Source of the DNA: a bacterium HR40
GTDB lineage: Bacteria > Pseudomonadota > Alphaproteobacteria > Geminicoccales > Geminicoccaceae
DNA length: 64,000 nucleotides
Assembly: GCA_002898275.1 (NCBI GenBank)
Contig: BEIQ01000004.1
Span: 1 to 64,000, forward strand
Direction of reading: 5' to 3'
Shown: positions 44,944 through 53,897 of the stretch, piece by piece
Layout of the letters: each line of letters begins with the position of its first letter
Numbering within the stretch: position 1 is the stretch's first letter
Notes under the pieces: model-generated
What the model was told of the DNA's origin: nothing
Databases searched by the model: none
The model's input: only the letters and a program-made list of their open reading frames with translations
Position numbers and translations under genes: made by a program

Positions 44944-45684
44944 TCAAGCGGTCTCGATGGCACCGGTGATGAGCCCGGTCACCTCTTCGGGCGAGCTCCG
45001 CGCGATCGGCTTGTCGGCGACCTTGAGGCCGCGACGCAGCACGACGATGCGGTCGGCCACGGCGAAGACGTCGGGCATACGGTGGCTGATCAACACCACG
45101 GCATGGCCGGTGTCGCGGAGCCGACGGATGAGGTCGAGCACTTCGGCGACCTGGCGGACACTGATCGCCGCCGTGGGCTCGTCCATGAGCACGAACTTCG
45201 GGTCCGACAGCCGGGTGCGAGCGATCGCCACCGCCTGCCGCTGTCCGCCCGACATCATGCGCACCACATCGCGCGGTCGAGTCTCGCTCTTGAGCTCGCG
45301 AAACAGCTCGGCCGCACGCTCGTACATGCGGCGATAGTCGAGAATGCGCAGTGGCCCGACCTGGCGGTAGAGTTCGCGGCCGAGGAACACGTTCTCGGCG
45401 GCGGTGAGGTTGTCGCACAGGGCGAGGTCCTGATAGACGACTTCGATCCCCTTCTCGCGCGCGTCCTTGGGCTCGGAGAAGTGCTGGGGTGTACCGTCGA
45501 TGACGATCTCGCCCGAGGAAGGGGGGAAATTGCCGGCGATGATCTTGACGAGTGTCGACTTGCCGGCGCCATTGTCGCCCATGAGACCCACGACCTCGCC
45601 GGTCCGCAGCGTGAGATCCACCCCGCGGAGCGCCTCGATCGCACCGAAATGCTTGGTGATCCGCCGCAATTCCAGGACGGACAT
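44944..45684 (-). CDS. Sugar-type ABC transporter ATPase, single domain (FrcA-like)
   Basis: A 246-aa ATPase with Walker A GDNGAGKSTLVKIIAG, Q-loop VVYQDLALCDNLTAAENVFLG, signature MMSGGQRQAVAIAR and Walker B FVLMDEPTAAIS, and an H-loop in VLISHRM. Unlike RbsA it has one nucleotide-binding domain, as in FrcA. The ATG at 45684 has GGGAGG upstream. It is the first gene of the importer operon. Confidence 0.92.
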   Translation of the reverse strand: MSVLELRRITKHFGAIEALRGVDLTLRTGEVVGLMGDNGAGKSTLVKIIAGNFPPSSGEIVIDGTPQHFSEPKDAREKGIEVVYQDLALCDNLTAAENVFLGRELYRQVGPLRILDYRRMYERAAELFRELKSETRPRDVVRMMSGGQRQAVAIARTRLSDPKFVLMDEPTAAISVRQVAEVLDLIRRLRDTGHAVVLISHRMPDVFAVADRIVVLRRGLKVADKPIARSSPEEVTGLITGAIETA

Positions 45685-45770
45685 CGAGCCTCCCGCGAAC
45701 TCCTCGGTGGGCAACCATACACGCGCGCGACGGCCCGTAAAGGGGCTGGCCGGAAGGGGCCGCTGCCGCT

Positions 45771-46808
45771 ATGGCGGGCCGCGGATGGCCATGTCTCGCA
45801 GGGAAGGAGCCGGTGTCGGCGGCGTTCCCGCTTCCGCGACTGCCCGAATGGTGCTGGTCCGGCGAGCTCCCAGGTGTGCTCGAGCTCGCGGCGGCGCGAC
45901 CGGGACCGCACGTAGCGATCTTCGCCCTCGTGCACGGCAACGAGCCGGCGGGCGCGGCGGCCCTCCTGCAGCTCTGCGAGCTCGGCATCCGCCCGGCACG
46001 CGGCCGGCTCACCCTATGTTTCGCCAATCCTCAGGCCTATGCGGCCTACGATCCGAGCCGGCCGGCGCAGGCCCGCTTTCTCGACGAGGACCTCAATCGG
46101 CTGTGGGACGACAACCTGCTCGACCGTCCGGCGGCGAGCCGCGAGCGCGCGCGGGCCCGACAGTTGCGGTCGCTGGTGCGACAGGTGGACTTCCTGCTCG
46201 ATCTCCACTCGATGCAGGTGCCCGGAGAACCGCTGCTGCTCTGCCATCCCACCGCCAAGGCCGTGGCCTTCGCCCTGCGGCTCGGGATCCCGGCGACGGT
46301 GGTGAGCGATCCCGGTCACGAGAGCGGCCGGCGGCTCATCGACTACAGCGCCTTCGCCGATCCCGAACGGCCGGGGATCGCTCTGCTGCTCGAGGCCGGC
46401 TGCCACCGGCAGCGACGGACCGTCGAGACCGCCCTCGCGGCGGTGCTGCGCTTTCTCGATGTCTGCGGCATCCTCGATCCCGCCGATGCCGCCCGCTTCG
46501 CCCCCCGTCCCTGGGGTAGAGAGCCCCGTCTCGTGCGGGTGGAAGAGCGGGTGACGGTGCGCCGCGGTCCGTTTCGGCTCGTCGAGCCAGCCGCAAGCCT
46601 GCGCATCGTGCCGCGTGCCGGGACCACCATTGCCTTCGATGGCGGTCGAGCGGTGCGGACCCCCTTCGACGACTGCGTGCTCCTGCTGCCAGCGCCCTCG
46701 GCCCCACCAGGTCACACCGCCCTCCGGCTCGGGCGGCTCGCCCGGCCCGTCGCCGCGCTCACACGGCCAGGCGCCGAGCCAGGTTCTGCGTCGGCAGCTC
46801 GACGTTGA
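45771..46808 (+). CDS. Succinylglutamate desuccinylase / aspartoacylase-family zinc hydrolase
   Basis: A 345-aa M14-like zinc carboxypeptidase-fold protein. The zinc ligands are in LVHGNEPAG (His and Glu near 55-58) and LLDLHSMQ (His). A C-terminal beta region carries RVEERVTVRRGPFRLVEPAASLRI. It should remove an acyl or amino-acyl group from a small N-acyl substrate; the substrate is unknown. Start 45771 (ATG) or GTG 45813. Its last 50 nt overlap the end of minE on the other strand. Confidence 0.85.
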   Translation: MAGRGWPCLAGKEPVSAAFPLPRLPEWCWSGELPGVLELAAARPGPHVAIFALVHGNEPAGAAALLQLCELGIRPARGRLTLCFANPQAYAAYDPSRPAQARFLDEDLNRLWDDNLLDRPAASRERARARQLRSLVRQVDFLLDLHSMQVPGEPLLLCHPTAKAVAFALRLGIPATVVSDPGHESGRRLIDYSAFADPERPGIALLLEAGCHRQRRTVETALAAVLRFLDVCGILDPADAARFAPRPWGREPRLVRVEERVTVRRGPFRLVEPAASLRIVPRAGTTIAFDGGRAVRTPFDDCVLLLPAPSAPPGHTALRLGRLARPVAALTRPGAEPGSASAARR

Positions 46809-47040
46809 CTTCGAGAATCGAACAGTCCGGTCCGCGTTCGAAATCGATCTTCACCCGTCCGGGATCGACCTCGACATATTTGCGGATGACGTCGAGCAGT
46901 TCGCGCTGCAGGAGCGGCAGAAAGTCGGGGCCGACGCCGCCGCTGCGATCGAGGGCCACCAGCACTTGCAGGCGCTGCTTGGCTGTCTCGGCGGAAGAGG
47001 TGCGCCGCCGCGCGAGACGGAAGAACTCGAGAAGCCTCAC
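46759..47040 (-). CDS. minE: Cell division topological specificity factor MinE
   Basis: A 93-aa protein. The N-terminal membrane-targeting/MinD-binding part reads RLLEFFRLARRRTSSAETAKQRLQVLVALDR and the C-terminal dimer domain LPLLQRELLDVIRKYVEVDP. It stimulates MinD ATPase and restricts the MinCD inhibitor to the poles. The GTG at 47040 overlaps the minD stop (GTGA). Its 3' end overlaps the convergent aspartoacylase-family gene. Confidence 0.93.
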   Translation of the reverse strand: MRLLEFFRLARRRTSSAETAKQRLQVLVALDRSGGVGPDFLPLLQRELLDVIRKYVEVDPGRVKIDFERGPDCSILEVNVELPTQNLARRLAV

Positions 47041-47852
47041 GCACTCCTCCTCAAGAGCCAGTCGACCAGGCCGCGTCGCGGCGGCTGCACGAAGCGCAGC
47101 GGCAGGTCCTGGCCGAGCAACCGTGCCACCGCGTCCTTGTAGGCTTCCCCCGCCGGGGACTTCGGTTCCAGCACCACGGGAATGCCGAGGTTCGAGCACT
47201 GCAGCACCGCCGGATCGTTGGGAATCACCCCGAGCACCGGAATGGCGAGGATCTCGACCACGTCCTCGAGCTTGAGCATGTCGCCCCGCTGCACCCGGTC
47301 CCAGTCGTAGCGGGTGAGCAGCAGGTGCTGTCGGACCGGCTCCAGCCCCTCTTCCGCCCGCTTCGAGCGGGAATTGATGATGCCGAGGATGCGATCGCTG
47401 TCGCGCACCGAAGACACTTCGGGGTTGGTCACGACGACGGCCTCGTCGGCAAAATATAGGGCCATATAGGCGCCCTTCTCGATGCCGGCAGGACTATCGC
47501 AGATGATGTATTCGAACTCCTGCTTGAGCTCCTCGATCACCCGCTCGACCCCCTCGCGGGTGAGGGCATCCTTGTCGCGGGTCTGGGACGTCGGTAGGAT
47601 GTAGAGCCCTTCTACCCGCTTGTCCTTGATGAGCGCCTGGTGGAGGCGGATGCCGTCGTTGATGACGTTGATGAAATCGAAGACGACGCGCCGCTCCACC
47701 CCCATGATGAGATCGAGGTTGCGCAGGCCGACGTCGAAGTCGATCACCACCGTGCGGTGCCCGCGCATGGCGAGGCCAGTGGCGAGGGCAGCGGCGGTCG
47801 TGGTCTTGCCGACGCCGCCCTTGCCGGACGTGACGACGATGACCTTGGGCAA
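47037..47852 (-). CDS. minD: Septum site-determining ATPase MinD
   Basis: A 271-aa deviant Walker ATPase: VIVVTSGKGGVGKTTTAAALA, VIDFDVGLRNLDLIMGVERR, ICDSPAGIEKGA and the C-terminal amphipathic membrane helix near RGLVDWLLRR. Length equals that of characterised MinD. The TTG at 47852 is chosen because GGAGGAG precedes it and the protein begins LPKVIVVTSGKGG; no suitable ATG exists. It recruits MinC to the membrane and oscillates with MinE. Confidence 0.95.
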   Translation of the reverse strand: MPKVIVVTSGKGGVGKTTTAAALATGLAMRGHRTVVIDFDVGLRNLDLIMGVERRVVFDFINVINDGIRLHQALIKDKRVEGLYILPTSQTRDKDALTREGVERVIEELKQEFEYIICDSPAGIEKGAYMALYFADEAVVVTNPEVSSVRDSDRILGIINSRSKRAEEGLEPVRQHLLLTRYDWDRVQRGDMLKLEDVVEILAIPVLGVIPNDPAVLQCSNLGIPVVLEPKSPAGEAYKDAVARLLGQDLPLRFVQPPRRGLVDWLLRRSA

Positions 47853-47917
47853 GAGCTTTCTCCTCCAGCGTTGCGGTTGCCATGTTCGCCTGCCGGACCG
47901 CAGCAACGACCCGGCGT

Positions 47918-48646
47918 TCAGCCGTCGACGGGTTCCACCACGATCCGCCGGCCATCGTGGCGCACCCGCACCCGCCGTCCGCGCAGCCGCGGATCGAGTT
48001 CCTCGGCCACGAGGTAGGTGCCGGCGACCGCCACCAGCTCGGCCTCGAAGCGATCGCAGAAGATCATGGCACCCTCGTCTCCCTCGATGCCGGCGAAGGC
48101 TCGCCCGCGCAACGGGGCATAGACGTGAATATGGCCGACGGCGGCGATCTCCGCACCGTGACCGACGGGTGCCGTGACCACCAAGTCCCCCTCCGGGGCG
48201 ACGATCTGCTGGCCACCGCGCACCGGCCGATCGACCACCATCGCCGCGCCGCGCGACCCTCGCGCGGCTGGCTGCCCGGCAGTCGGCGGTGCCGGTCGCT
48301 CCTGGCCAGCGGCGAACACCGCGAGCCCTGCTCGTCGCGCCGCTTCGCGCCAGCGCTCGTCGGCGTTCTGCACCCCCACCACCCGCAATCGCAGCCCGCC
48401 CAGGGCCTCCACCAGCGCCGCGAGATCTCCGGGCTCTTTTCCGGAAAGCGGGGCAAGGTCGAGCAGGATCGGCGCGTCGCGGTAGAAATCGGGGGCGTAG
48501 GCCACCTTCTCGCGGAGTCGCTCGAGGAGATCGGGCGCCTGAGGTGCCAGCAACCGCAATACCAGCAGCGTCTGCATGCAACCGCGGATCTGGAAGGGCA
48601 GGCGCCGGGCATCGGCATCGGCGGCGACAGAGGGCTCAATGGGCAC
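47918..48646 (-). CDS. minC: Septum site-determining protein MinC
   Basis: About 242 aa. The N-terminal FtsZ-inhibiting domain starts at LPFQIRGCMQTLLVL. A linker rich in Ala/Pro is followed by the beta-helical C-terminal domain (RPVRGGQQIVAPEGDLVVTAPVGHGAEIAAVGHIHVYAPLRGRAFAGIEGDEGAMIFC). The GTG at 48646 has GGAGG upstream; a GTG at 48688 would add 14 residues without a good site. It leads the minCDE operon, with 65 nt before minD. Confidence 0.92.
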   Translation of the reverse strand: MPIEPSVAADADARRLPFQIRGCMQTLLVLRLLAPQAPDLLERLREKVAYAPDFYRDAPILLDLAPLSGKEPGDLAALVEALGGLRLRVVGVQNADERWREAARRAGLAVFAAGQERPAPPTAGQPAARGSRGAAMVVDRPVRGGQQIVAPEGDLVVTAPVGHGAEIAAVGHIHVYAPLRGRAFAGIEGDEGAMIFCDRFEAELVAVAGTYLVAEELDPRLRGRRVRVRHDGRRIVVEPVDG

Positions 48647-48779
48647 GTCGGCCTCCAACGACAGCGATCCGACCGTCAGGGCCCGCACGAATCGGCTTGT
48701 AGTCGAATCGTCGTCGACCTACAAGATCTTGGGGTTCATTGCACGGGCCTGTGTTCGAGCCACGGTTGCATCCGGTCCT

Positions 48780-50153
48780 CTAACCGATAGTCATGGCCGG
48801 GTCGAGACCCGGCGCGAGGACCTCCTCGTCGGCGATCCAGCGGGCGAGGGCAGCGAGCGCTCGCTCCACCAGCACCCGCTTGCGAGCGGCGCGCGGCACC
48901 TCCGCTGCGAGCGGCGGGAAAAGGCCGAAATTCACGTTCATCGGCTGGAAGGTGTCGGCGGTGGCGTCGCCCGTGACATGGGCGAGCAGGGCGCCGTGAG
49001 CGGTCTCGCGCGGGGGCGGCGCGAGTCGGCGACCGCGCAGCTCGGCGAACGCGAACAGAGCGGCGAGCAGGCCGCAGGCGGCACTCTCCACGTAACCCTC
49101 GACCCCGGTGATCTGGCCGGCGAGGCGGACCTGGGGCGCACCCTTGAGACGCAGCTCGCGGTCGAGGACCCGCGGGCCGTTGACGAAGGTGTTGCGGTGG
49201 ATGCCGCCGAGCCGCGCGAATTCCGCCCGCTCGAGACCCGGGATGGTGCGGAAGATCCGCAGCTGCTCGGCGTGGCGGAGTTTGGTCTGGAAGCCGACCA
49301 TGTTCCAGAGCGTGCCCAGGGCATTGTCCTGGCGCAGCTGGACGACCGCCCACGGCCGGCGGCCGGTACGAGGGTCCACCAGCCCGACCGGCTTCATCGG
49401 CCCGAACCGCAGCGTATCGACCCCGCGTGCCGCCATCACCTCGATCGGCAGACAGCCTTCGAAAAAGGGCGTGTCCTTCTCCCAGTCGTGAAACGACACG
49501 GTATCGGCAGCGCGCAGAGCGGCGACGAACGCCTCGTACTGAGCGCGATCGAGCGGGCAGTTGATGTAGTCGGTCCCACTGCCGGCCGGCCCCGTCTTGT
49601 TCCAGCGCGACTGCATCCAAGCGACGGAGAAGTCGATGCTGTCGCGGTAGACGATGGGGGCGATGGCATCGAAAAAAGCGAGCTGGTCTTCGCCCGTCAC
49701 CTGACGGATGGCGTGGGCGAGAGGGGGCGAGGTGAGCGGACCGGTAGCGATGATCCACAGGTCCTCGCCGGGAGGCGGCAGGGCATCGACAGGCTCGCGC
49801 CGGATCTCGATCCGCGGATGTCGCGCGAGGGTGCGCGTGACGGTCTCGGCGAAGCCGTCGCGATCCACGGCGAGTGCCGCACCGGCGGGCAGACGGTGAC
49901 GATCGGCGGCCCACATGACGAGCGAGCCGAGCTGGCGCATCTCGGCGTGCAGCAGGCCGACGGCGCTCGTGCTGGCGTCGTCGGAACGAAAGGAATTGGA
50001 GCAGACCAGCTCGGCGAAGCGATCCGTGCGATGCGCCTCGGTGCTGCGCACCGGCCGCATCTCGTGCAGGACGACCGGCACGCCGCGCCGCGCCAGCTGG
50101 AAAGCTGCCTCGGAGCCGGCGAGACCACCGCCGACGACGTGCACGCACCGCAT
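48780..50153 (-). CDS. trmFO: Folate/FAD-dependent tRNA (uracil-54-C5) methyltransferase
   Basis: A 457-aa flavoprotein that forms ribothymidine at position 54 of the tRNA T-loop, using methylenetetrahydrofolate. FAD-binding [14 protein letters not shown] is at the N-terminus. The cysteine motifs are [10 protein letters not shown] (near 52) and [14 protein letters not shown] (near 225). [11 protein letters not shown] lies near the end. The ATG at 50153 begins directly before the FAD motif. It is separated from minC by about 130 bp. Confidence 0.95.
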   Translation of the reverse strand: MRCVHVVGGGLAGSEAAFQLARRGVPVVLHEMRPVRSTEAHRTDRFAELVCSNSFRSDDASTSAVGLLHAEMRQLGSLVMWAADRHRLPAGAALAVDRDGFAETVTRTLARHPRIEIRREPVDALPPPGEDLWIIATGPLTSPPLAHAIRQVTGEDQLAFFDAIAPIVYRDSIDFSVAWMQSRWNKTGPAGSGTDYINCPLDRAQYEAFVAALRAADTVSFHDWEKDTPFFEGCLPIEVMAARGVDTLRFGPMKPVGLVDPRTGRRPWAVVQLRQDNALGTLWNMVGFQTKLRHAEQLRIFRTIPGLERAEFARLGGIHRNTFVNGPRVLDRELRLKGAPQVRLAGQITGVEGYVESAACGLLAALFAFAELRGRRLAPPPRETAHGALLAHVTGDATADTFQPMNVNFGLFPPLAAEVPRAARKRVLVERALAALARWIADEEVLAPGLDPAMTIG

Positions 50154-50636
50154 GCTGCGTTCGTTCCCGCAGGGCACCACCGGGCTGGATATGGACACCT
50201 GCGGGCGTCGAGCAAGCGCGTGCAACCGAGAGGCGAGACGCCATCGCCCCCCCGACCTCGCTCGGGCGCCGGCGCCGGTGGCCGGCCCGCCACGGGCACG
50301 AGATCTTGCAAGCATTGCGGCCGGTGGCGGGCGTTCGCGCGGCGACTCCGGGGGCGCCAGGAAGCCGATCCCGGTGCGCCCGGAAATTTCGCGCGAGGGT
50401 GGAAGGAGGGTTCTGCTGACCGCCGACGACCGGGGACGGTGCCGCCTGCCACGTCGACATGCATGTATCTGCACGTGTCTCTCCCCGAGTTTTTCAAGTA
50501 TTTCTCGAAGCCCGCGCTGATTTTTACTTTTTATCGTCGAGAGAAGCCCCTTGCAATCCCGATCGACCTTGCTAAATCCGCTTCGCCACGAAAGTCCCCG
50601 AGGCTTCCGGAGGCAGATCCCCGATAGGAGGCCGCC
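50154..50636. other. Intergenic region between divergent trmFO and kamA
   Basis: About 480 bp without a supportable gene on either strand. The half near trmFO is very GC-rich. The half near kamA (about 50480-50580) contains A/T runs (GATTTTTACTTTTTATCG) and a weak promoter-like pair, TTGCAA at 50550 followed by TAAATC 16 nt later. The beta-lysine operon promoter is probably there. No known riboswitch pattern was recognised. Confidence 0.5.
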
Positions 50637-51926
50637 ATGTTCGAGACCCTCACCGAAACCGAGCCCGAACGCCCGCCCAGTCCCGTCGCGGCCCTGGTCG
50701 CTGCTCCCCGCCTGCCGACCCCGCTCGAGGAGAGGAGCGCCCGGCGTCGCCCACGGTTCCCGATCGCGCCCGAGCGGCGGGCGTTCATGAAGCGCCACTT
50801 TCCGGAAGCCAGCGAAGAGGAATGGAACGACTGGCGATGGCAGGCTCGCCATCGCATCCGCACCCTCGCTCAACTCGAGCGTTTGTTCGTGCTCTCCGAC
50901 GACGAGCGGGCGGCGGTAGCCCGGCTCTCGGGTGGGCTGCCGGTCGGCATCACGCCCTATTACGCCTCCCTCATGGGGCGCGAGGATCCCCAGGAGCCGC
51001 TCCGCCGCACCCACATCCCGGTCGGCGACGAGTTCGTCACGACCCCGGGGGAGGCGGCGGATCCGCTCGGCGAGGATCATGACACGGTGGTGCCCGGCCT
51101 CGTGCACCGCTACCCCGACCGGGTGCTGTTCCTCGTGACCGGCTTCTGCTCCACCTACTGCCGCTACTGCACGCGCTCCCGGGTGGTGGGGCATGCCGGC
51201 GGCGAGTATCACTTCTCCCTCGCCCAGTGGGAGAAGGCGCTCGCCTGGATCGAGGACCATCCGCAGATTCGCGACGTGCTGCTCTCCGGCGGCGACCCGT
51301 TGACCTTGGGCGAGGACCGGCTCGACTGGTTGCTCGGCCGCCTTCGCCGCATCCGCCATGTCGAGTTCGTGCGCATCGGGACCAAGGTCCCCGTGGTCCT
51401 GCCGCAACGCATCACCCGCGAGCTGTTGCGGGTCCTGCGCCGGCACCGGCCGATATGGATGAGTCTGCATTTCACTCATCCCGCCGAGCTCACCCCGGAG
51501 ACCGCCGAAGCCTGCAGCCGCCTCGCCGATGCCGGCGTGCCGCTCGGCTCGCAAACGGTGCTCTTGCGCGGCATCAACGACGACGCGGCGGTTCTCAAGC
51601 GGCTCTTCCACGGCCTGCTGCGGCTGCGGGTGCGACCCTATTACCTCTACCAGTGCGATCCGATTCGCGGCTCCGCCCATTTCCGTACCCCGGTGGACAA
51701 GGGGCTCGAGCTGATGGCGGCGTTGCGCGGGCACACCACTGGTTATGCGGTGCCGACCTTCGTCGTCGATGCCCCGGGCGGCGGCGGCAAGATCCCGCTG
51801 TTGCCCGATCCGGTGGTCGGGCGCGACGGTGCCGACCTGCTCTTGCGCAACTTCGAGGGCGGGGTCTTCCGCTACCCGGATCCGGAAGGCCAGCTCGGCC
51901 GCCAGCTGGACGGAGAGCGGAGGTGA
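50637..51926 (+). CDS. kamA: Lysine 2,3-aminomutase (radical SAM, PLP)
   Basis: A 429-aa enzyme that interconverts L-lysine and L-beta-lysine. The radical SAM cluster is [10 protein letters not shown] near residue 164. The PLP lysine is in [12 protein letters not shown] near residue 382. The acidic residues that hold the substrate side-chain amine are present in [15 protein letters not shown] and [10 protein letters not shown]. Full KamA length argues against the shorter EF-P enzyme EpmB. The ATG at 50637 has TAGGAGG upstream. It leads a five-gene operon and overlaps the next start (TGATG). Confidence 0.93.
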   Translation: MFETLTETEPERPPSPVAALVAAPRLPTPLEERSARRRPRFPIAPERRAFMKRHFPEASEEEWNDWRWQARHRIRTLAQLERLFVLSDDERAAVARLSGGLPVGITPYYASLMGREDPQEPLRRTHIPVGDEFVTTPGEAADPLGEDHDTVVPGLVHRYPDRVLFLVTGFCSTYCRYCTRSRVVGHAGGEYHFSLAQWEKALAWIEDHPQIRDVLLSGGDPLTLGEDRLDWLLGRLRRIRHVEFVRIGTKVPVVLPQRITRELLRVLRRHRPIWMSLHFTHPAELTPETAEACSRLADAGVPLGSQTVLLRGINDDAAVLKRLFHGLLRLRVRPYYLYQCDPIRGSAHFRTPVDKGLELMAALRGHTTGYAVPTFVVDAPGGGGKIPLLPDPVVGRDGADLLLRNFEGGVFRYPDPEGQLGRQLDGERR

Positions 51927-52930
51927 TGCGCATCGGCCTCACCTTCGATCTCCGCGACGACTATCGCGCCCTCGGTTTTTCCGAGGAAGAGGTGGCGGAG
52001 TTCGACAGCCTCGAGACCATCGCCGCCATCGAGGCCGCGCTCGTCCGACTGGGTTTCGAGGTCGAGCGCGTGGGCCGGCTGCAGGCATTGCTCGAGCGGC
52101 TGGTCCAGGGCGAGCGCTGGGACCTCGTCTTCAATATCTGCGAGGGTCTGCATGGCCGCTCCCGCGAGGCGCAGGTGCCAGCCTTGCTCGAGGCCTTCGG
52201 CATTCCCTACACCTTCGCCGATCCCCTCACCTGTGCGCTCACCCTCGACAAGGCGATGGCGAAGCGGGTGATCCGCGACGCCGGCTTGCCGACAGCGCCC
52301 TTTGCGGTGGTGAGCGATGTCGCAGAGGTGGCGGGCATCGATCTGCCGTTGCCGCTCTTCGCGAAGCCTGTGGCCGAGGGGACGGGCAAGGGAATCGGGC
52401 CGCGCTCGCGGGTAGAGAGCCGAGACGAGCTCGCCCAGGTGGTCCGCGAGCTGCTGGCTCGCTGGCGGCAACCGGTGCTGGTAGAGACTTGGCTTCCGGG
52501 GCGGGAGTTCACGGTGGGCATCGTCGGCACCGGGGCGGAGGCCCGGATCGTGGGGGTGCTCGAGGTGGTGCTGCGCGCGGAGGCGGAGCCGGCGGTCTAC
52601 TCCCTGCACAACAAGGAACAGTGCGAGGAGCTCGTCGATTACCGGCTGGTCGACGACCCCGAGGCGCGGGAGGCGGCGCGCGTCGCGCTCGCCGCTTATC
52701 GGGTGCTCGAGGCACGCGATGCCGGTCGGGTCGACCTCCGCTCGGATGCCCGAGGCCTCCCGCACTTCCTCGAGCTCAATCCCCTCGCCGGGCTGCACCC
52801 GACCCATTCGGATCTTCCGATCCTCGCCACGCTCGCCGGCTGGTCCTACGACCAGTTGATCGGCGCGATCGTCGAATCCTGCCTCGCGCGCACCGGGTTC
52901 GGGCGGAGGGCGATGCTCGCAGCGGAATGA
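51926..52930 (+). CDS. ATP-grasp ligase 1 (D-Ala-D-Ala ligase-like) of the beta-lysine operon
   Basis: A 334-aa ATP-grasp enzyme. The N-terminal lobe has [30 protein letters not shown], the Ddl-like substrate region. The central lobe carries [16 protein letters not shown], and the metal-binding end is [18 protein letters not shown]. It should form a carboxylate-amine (peptide-like) bond via an acyl phosphate. True Ddl is unlikely because it lacks murein gene context and sits between kamA and a second ligase. The ATG overlaps the kamA stop by 1 nt. Confidence 0.88.
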   Translation: MRIGLTFDLRDDYRALGFSEEEVAEFDSLETIAAIEAALVRLGFEVERVGRLQALLERLVQGERWDLVFNICEGLHGRSREAQVPALLEAFGIPYTFADPLTCALTLDKAMAKRVIRDAGLPTAPFAVVSDVAEVAGIDLPLPLFAKPVAEGTGKGIGPRSRVESRDELAQVVRELLARWRQPVLVETWLPGREFTVGIVGTGAEARIVGVLEVVLRAEAEPAVYSLHNKEQCEELVDYRLVDDPEAREAARVALAAYRVLEARDAGRVDLRSDARGLPHFLELNPLAGLHPTHSDLPILATLAGWSYDQLIGAIVESCLARTGFGRRAMLAAE

Positions 52931-52934
52931 CGCG

Positions 52935-53897
52935 ATGCCGGAGATCCGGCAGCCGGCGCGGGTCGTCGTTCTCCACGCGGCGATCCCGCCCGGCGCACCT
53001 CCCGACGAACGGGACAGCCTGCTGCAGGCAGAGGCGGTATCCGAATGGCTGCGCGAGCTCGGCCACGAGGTCCGCTGCCTCGCTCTCGACCTCGATTTGC
53101 GACCGCTTGCCGATCTCGCTGGCAGCGGACAGGTCGCGGTCAATCTGGTGGAGACCCTGGAGGCTGACGGCCGCCTGGCTGCGGCTGTCGCTTTCGCCCT
53201 CGAGCGGTTCGGCGTGCCGTTCACCGGCGCCCGTGGCAGCGCCCTCGCGGCCACCACCGACAAGCTCTTGACCAAGCGTCTTTTGCGCGCGGCCGGCATC
53301 CCCACACCGGACTGGATCGAGAGCGCCGACGAGCGGCCGAATGGCGGCCTGTGGATCGTCAAGCCCCGCTTCGAGGACGCCTCCATCGGCATCGGCCCGG
53401 ACGCGGTGCGCGAGGCCGTGCAGGTTCCGCTCGCCCTCGCGCGAGGTCGGGGAGCTCTCTTTGCCGAACGTTACGTCGAGGGGCGCGAGTTCAATCTCTC
53501 GCTCCTCGAGCGGAGCGGCGAGCCGCACCTCTTGCCGCTGGCGGAGATCGACTTTTCGGCCTTCCCGCCGGGACGACCCAGAATCGTCGACTACGCCGCC
53601 AAATGGGATCCCAGCTCCTTTGCCTACGCCCACACGCCGCGGCGCTTTCTCGACCCGCGGGCCGAGCCGGAGCTCGCTCGCCAGCTGCGGGAGGTGGCGC
53701 TGCGCTGCTGGCAGCTCTTCGAGCTTTCGGGTTACGCCCGCATCGACCTTCGGGTCGACGGCGCGGGGCATCCCTTCGTGCTCGAGGTCAACGCCAACCC
53801 CTGCCTTTCCGCCGATGCCGGCTTCCTCGCCGCAGCCGCCGAGGCGGGGCTGTCGCCGCCTGAGGTGATGCAGGCGCTTCTGGATGCCGCCCGCTGA
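52935..53897 (+). CDS. ATP-grasp ligase 2 of the beta-lysine operon
   Basis: A 320-aa ATP-grasp protein, distantly similar to ligase 1 but shorter and more diverged. The nucleotide lobe reads GLWIVKPRFEDASIGIG and the metal/acyl-phosphate site FVLEVNANPCLSADAGF. The N-terminal lobe has VNLVETLEADGRLAAAVAFALERFGVPFTG. Two consecutive ligases suggest a product with two new amide bonds or two alternative acceptors (inference). It begins 4 nt after ligase 1 and overlaps the fusion gene by 1 nt. Confidence 0.87.
   Translation: MPEIRQPARVVVLHAAIPPGAPPDERDSLLQAEAVSEWLRELGHEVRCLALDLDLRPLADLAGSGQVAVNLVETLEADGRLAAAVAFALERFGVPFTGARGSALAATTDKLLTKRLLRAAGIPTPDWIESADERPNGGLWIVKPRFEDASIGIGPDAVREAVQVPLALARGRGALFAERYVEGREFNLSLLERSGEPHLLPLAEIDFSAFPPGRPRIVDYAAKWDPSSFAYAHTPRRFLDPRAEPELARQLREVALRCWQLFELSGYARIDLRVDGAGHPFVLEVNANPCLSADAGFLAAAAEAGLSPPEVMQALLDAAR

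Noticed and set aside
51926-53897. D-alanine-D-alanine ligases for cell-wall synthesis
   Set aside because: Both are Ddl-like, but there are two in tandem inside a lysine aminomutase operon with no murein genes. A dedicated pathway role is more likely.
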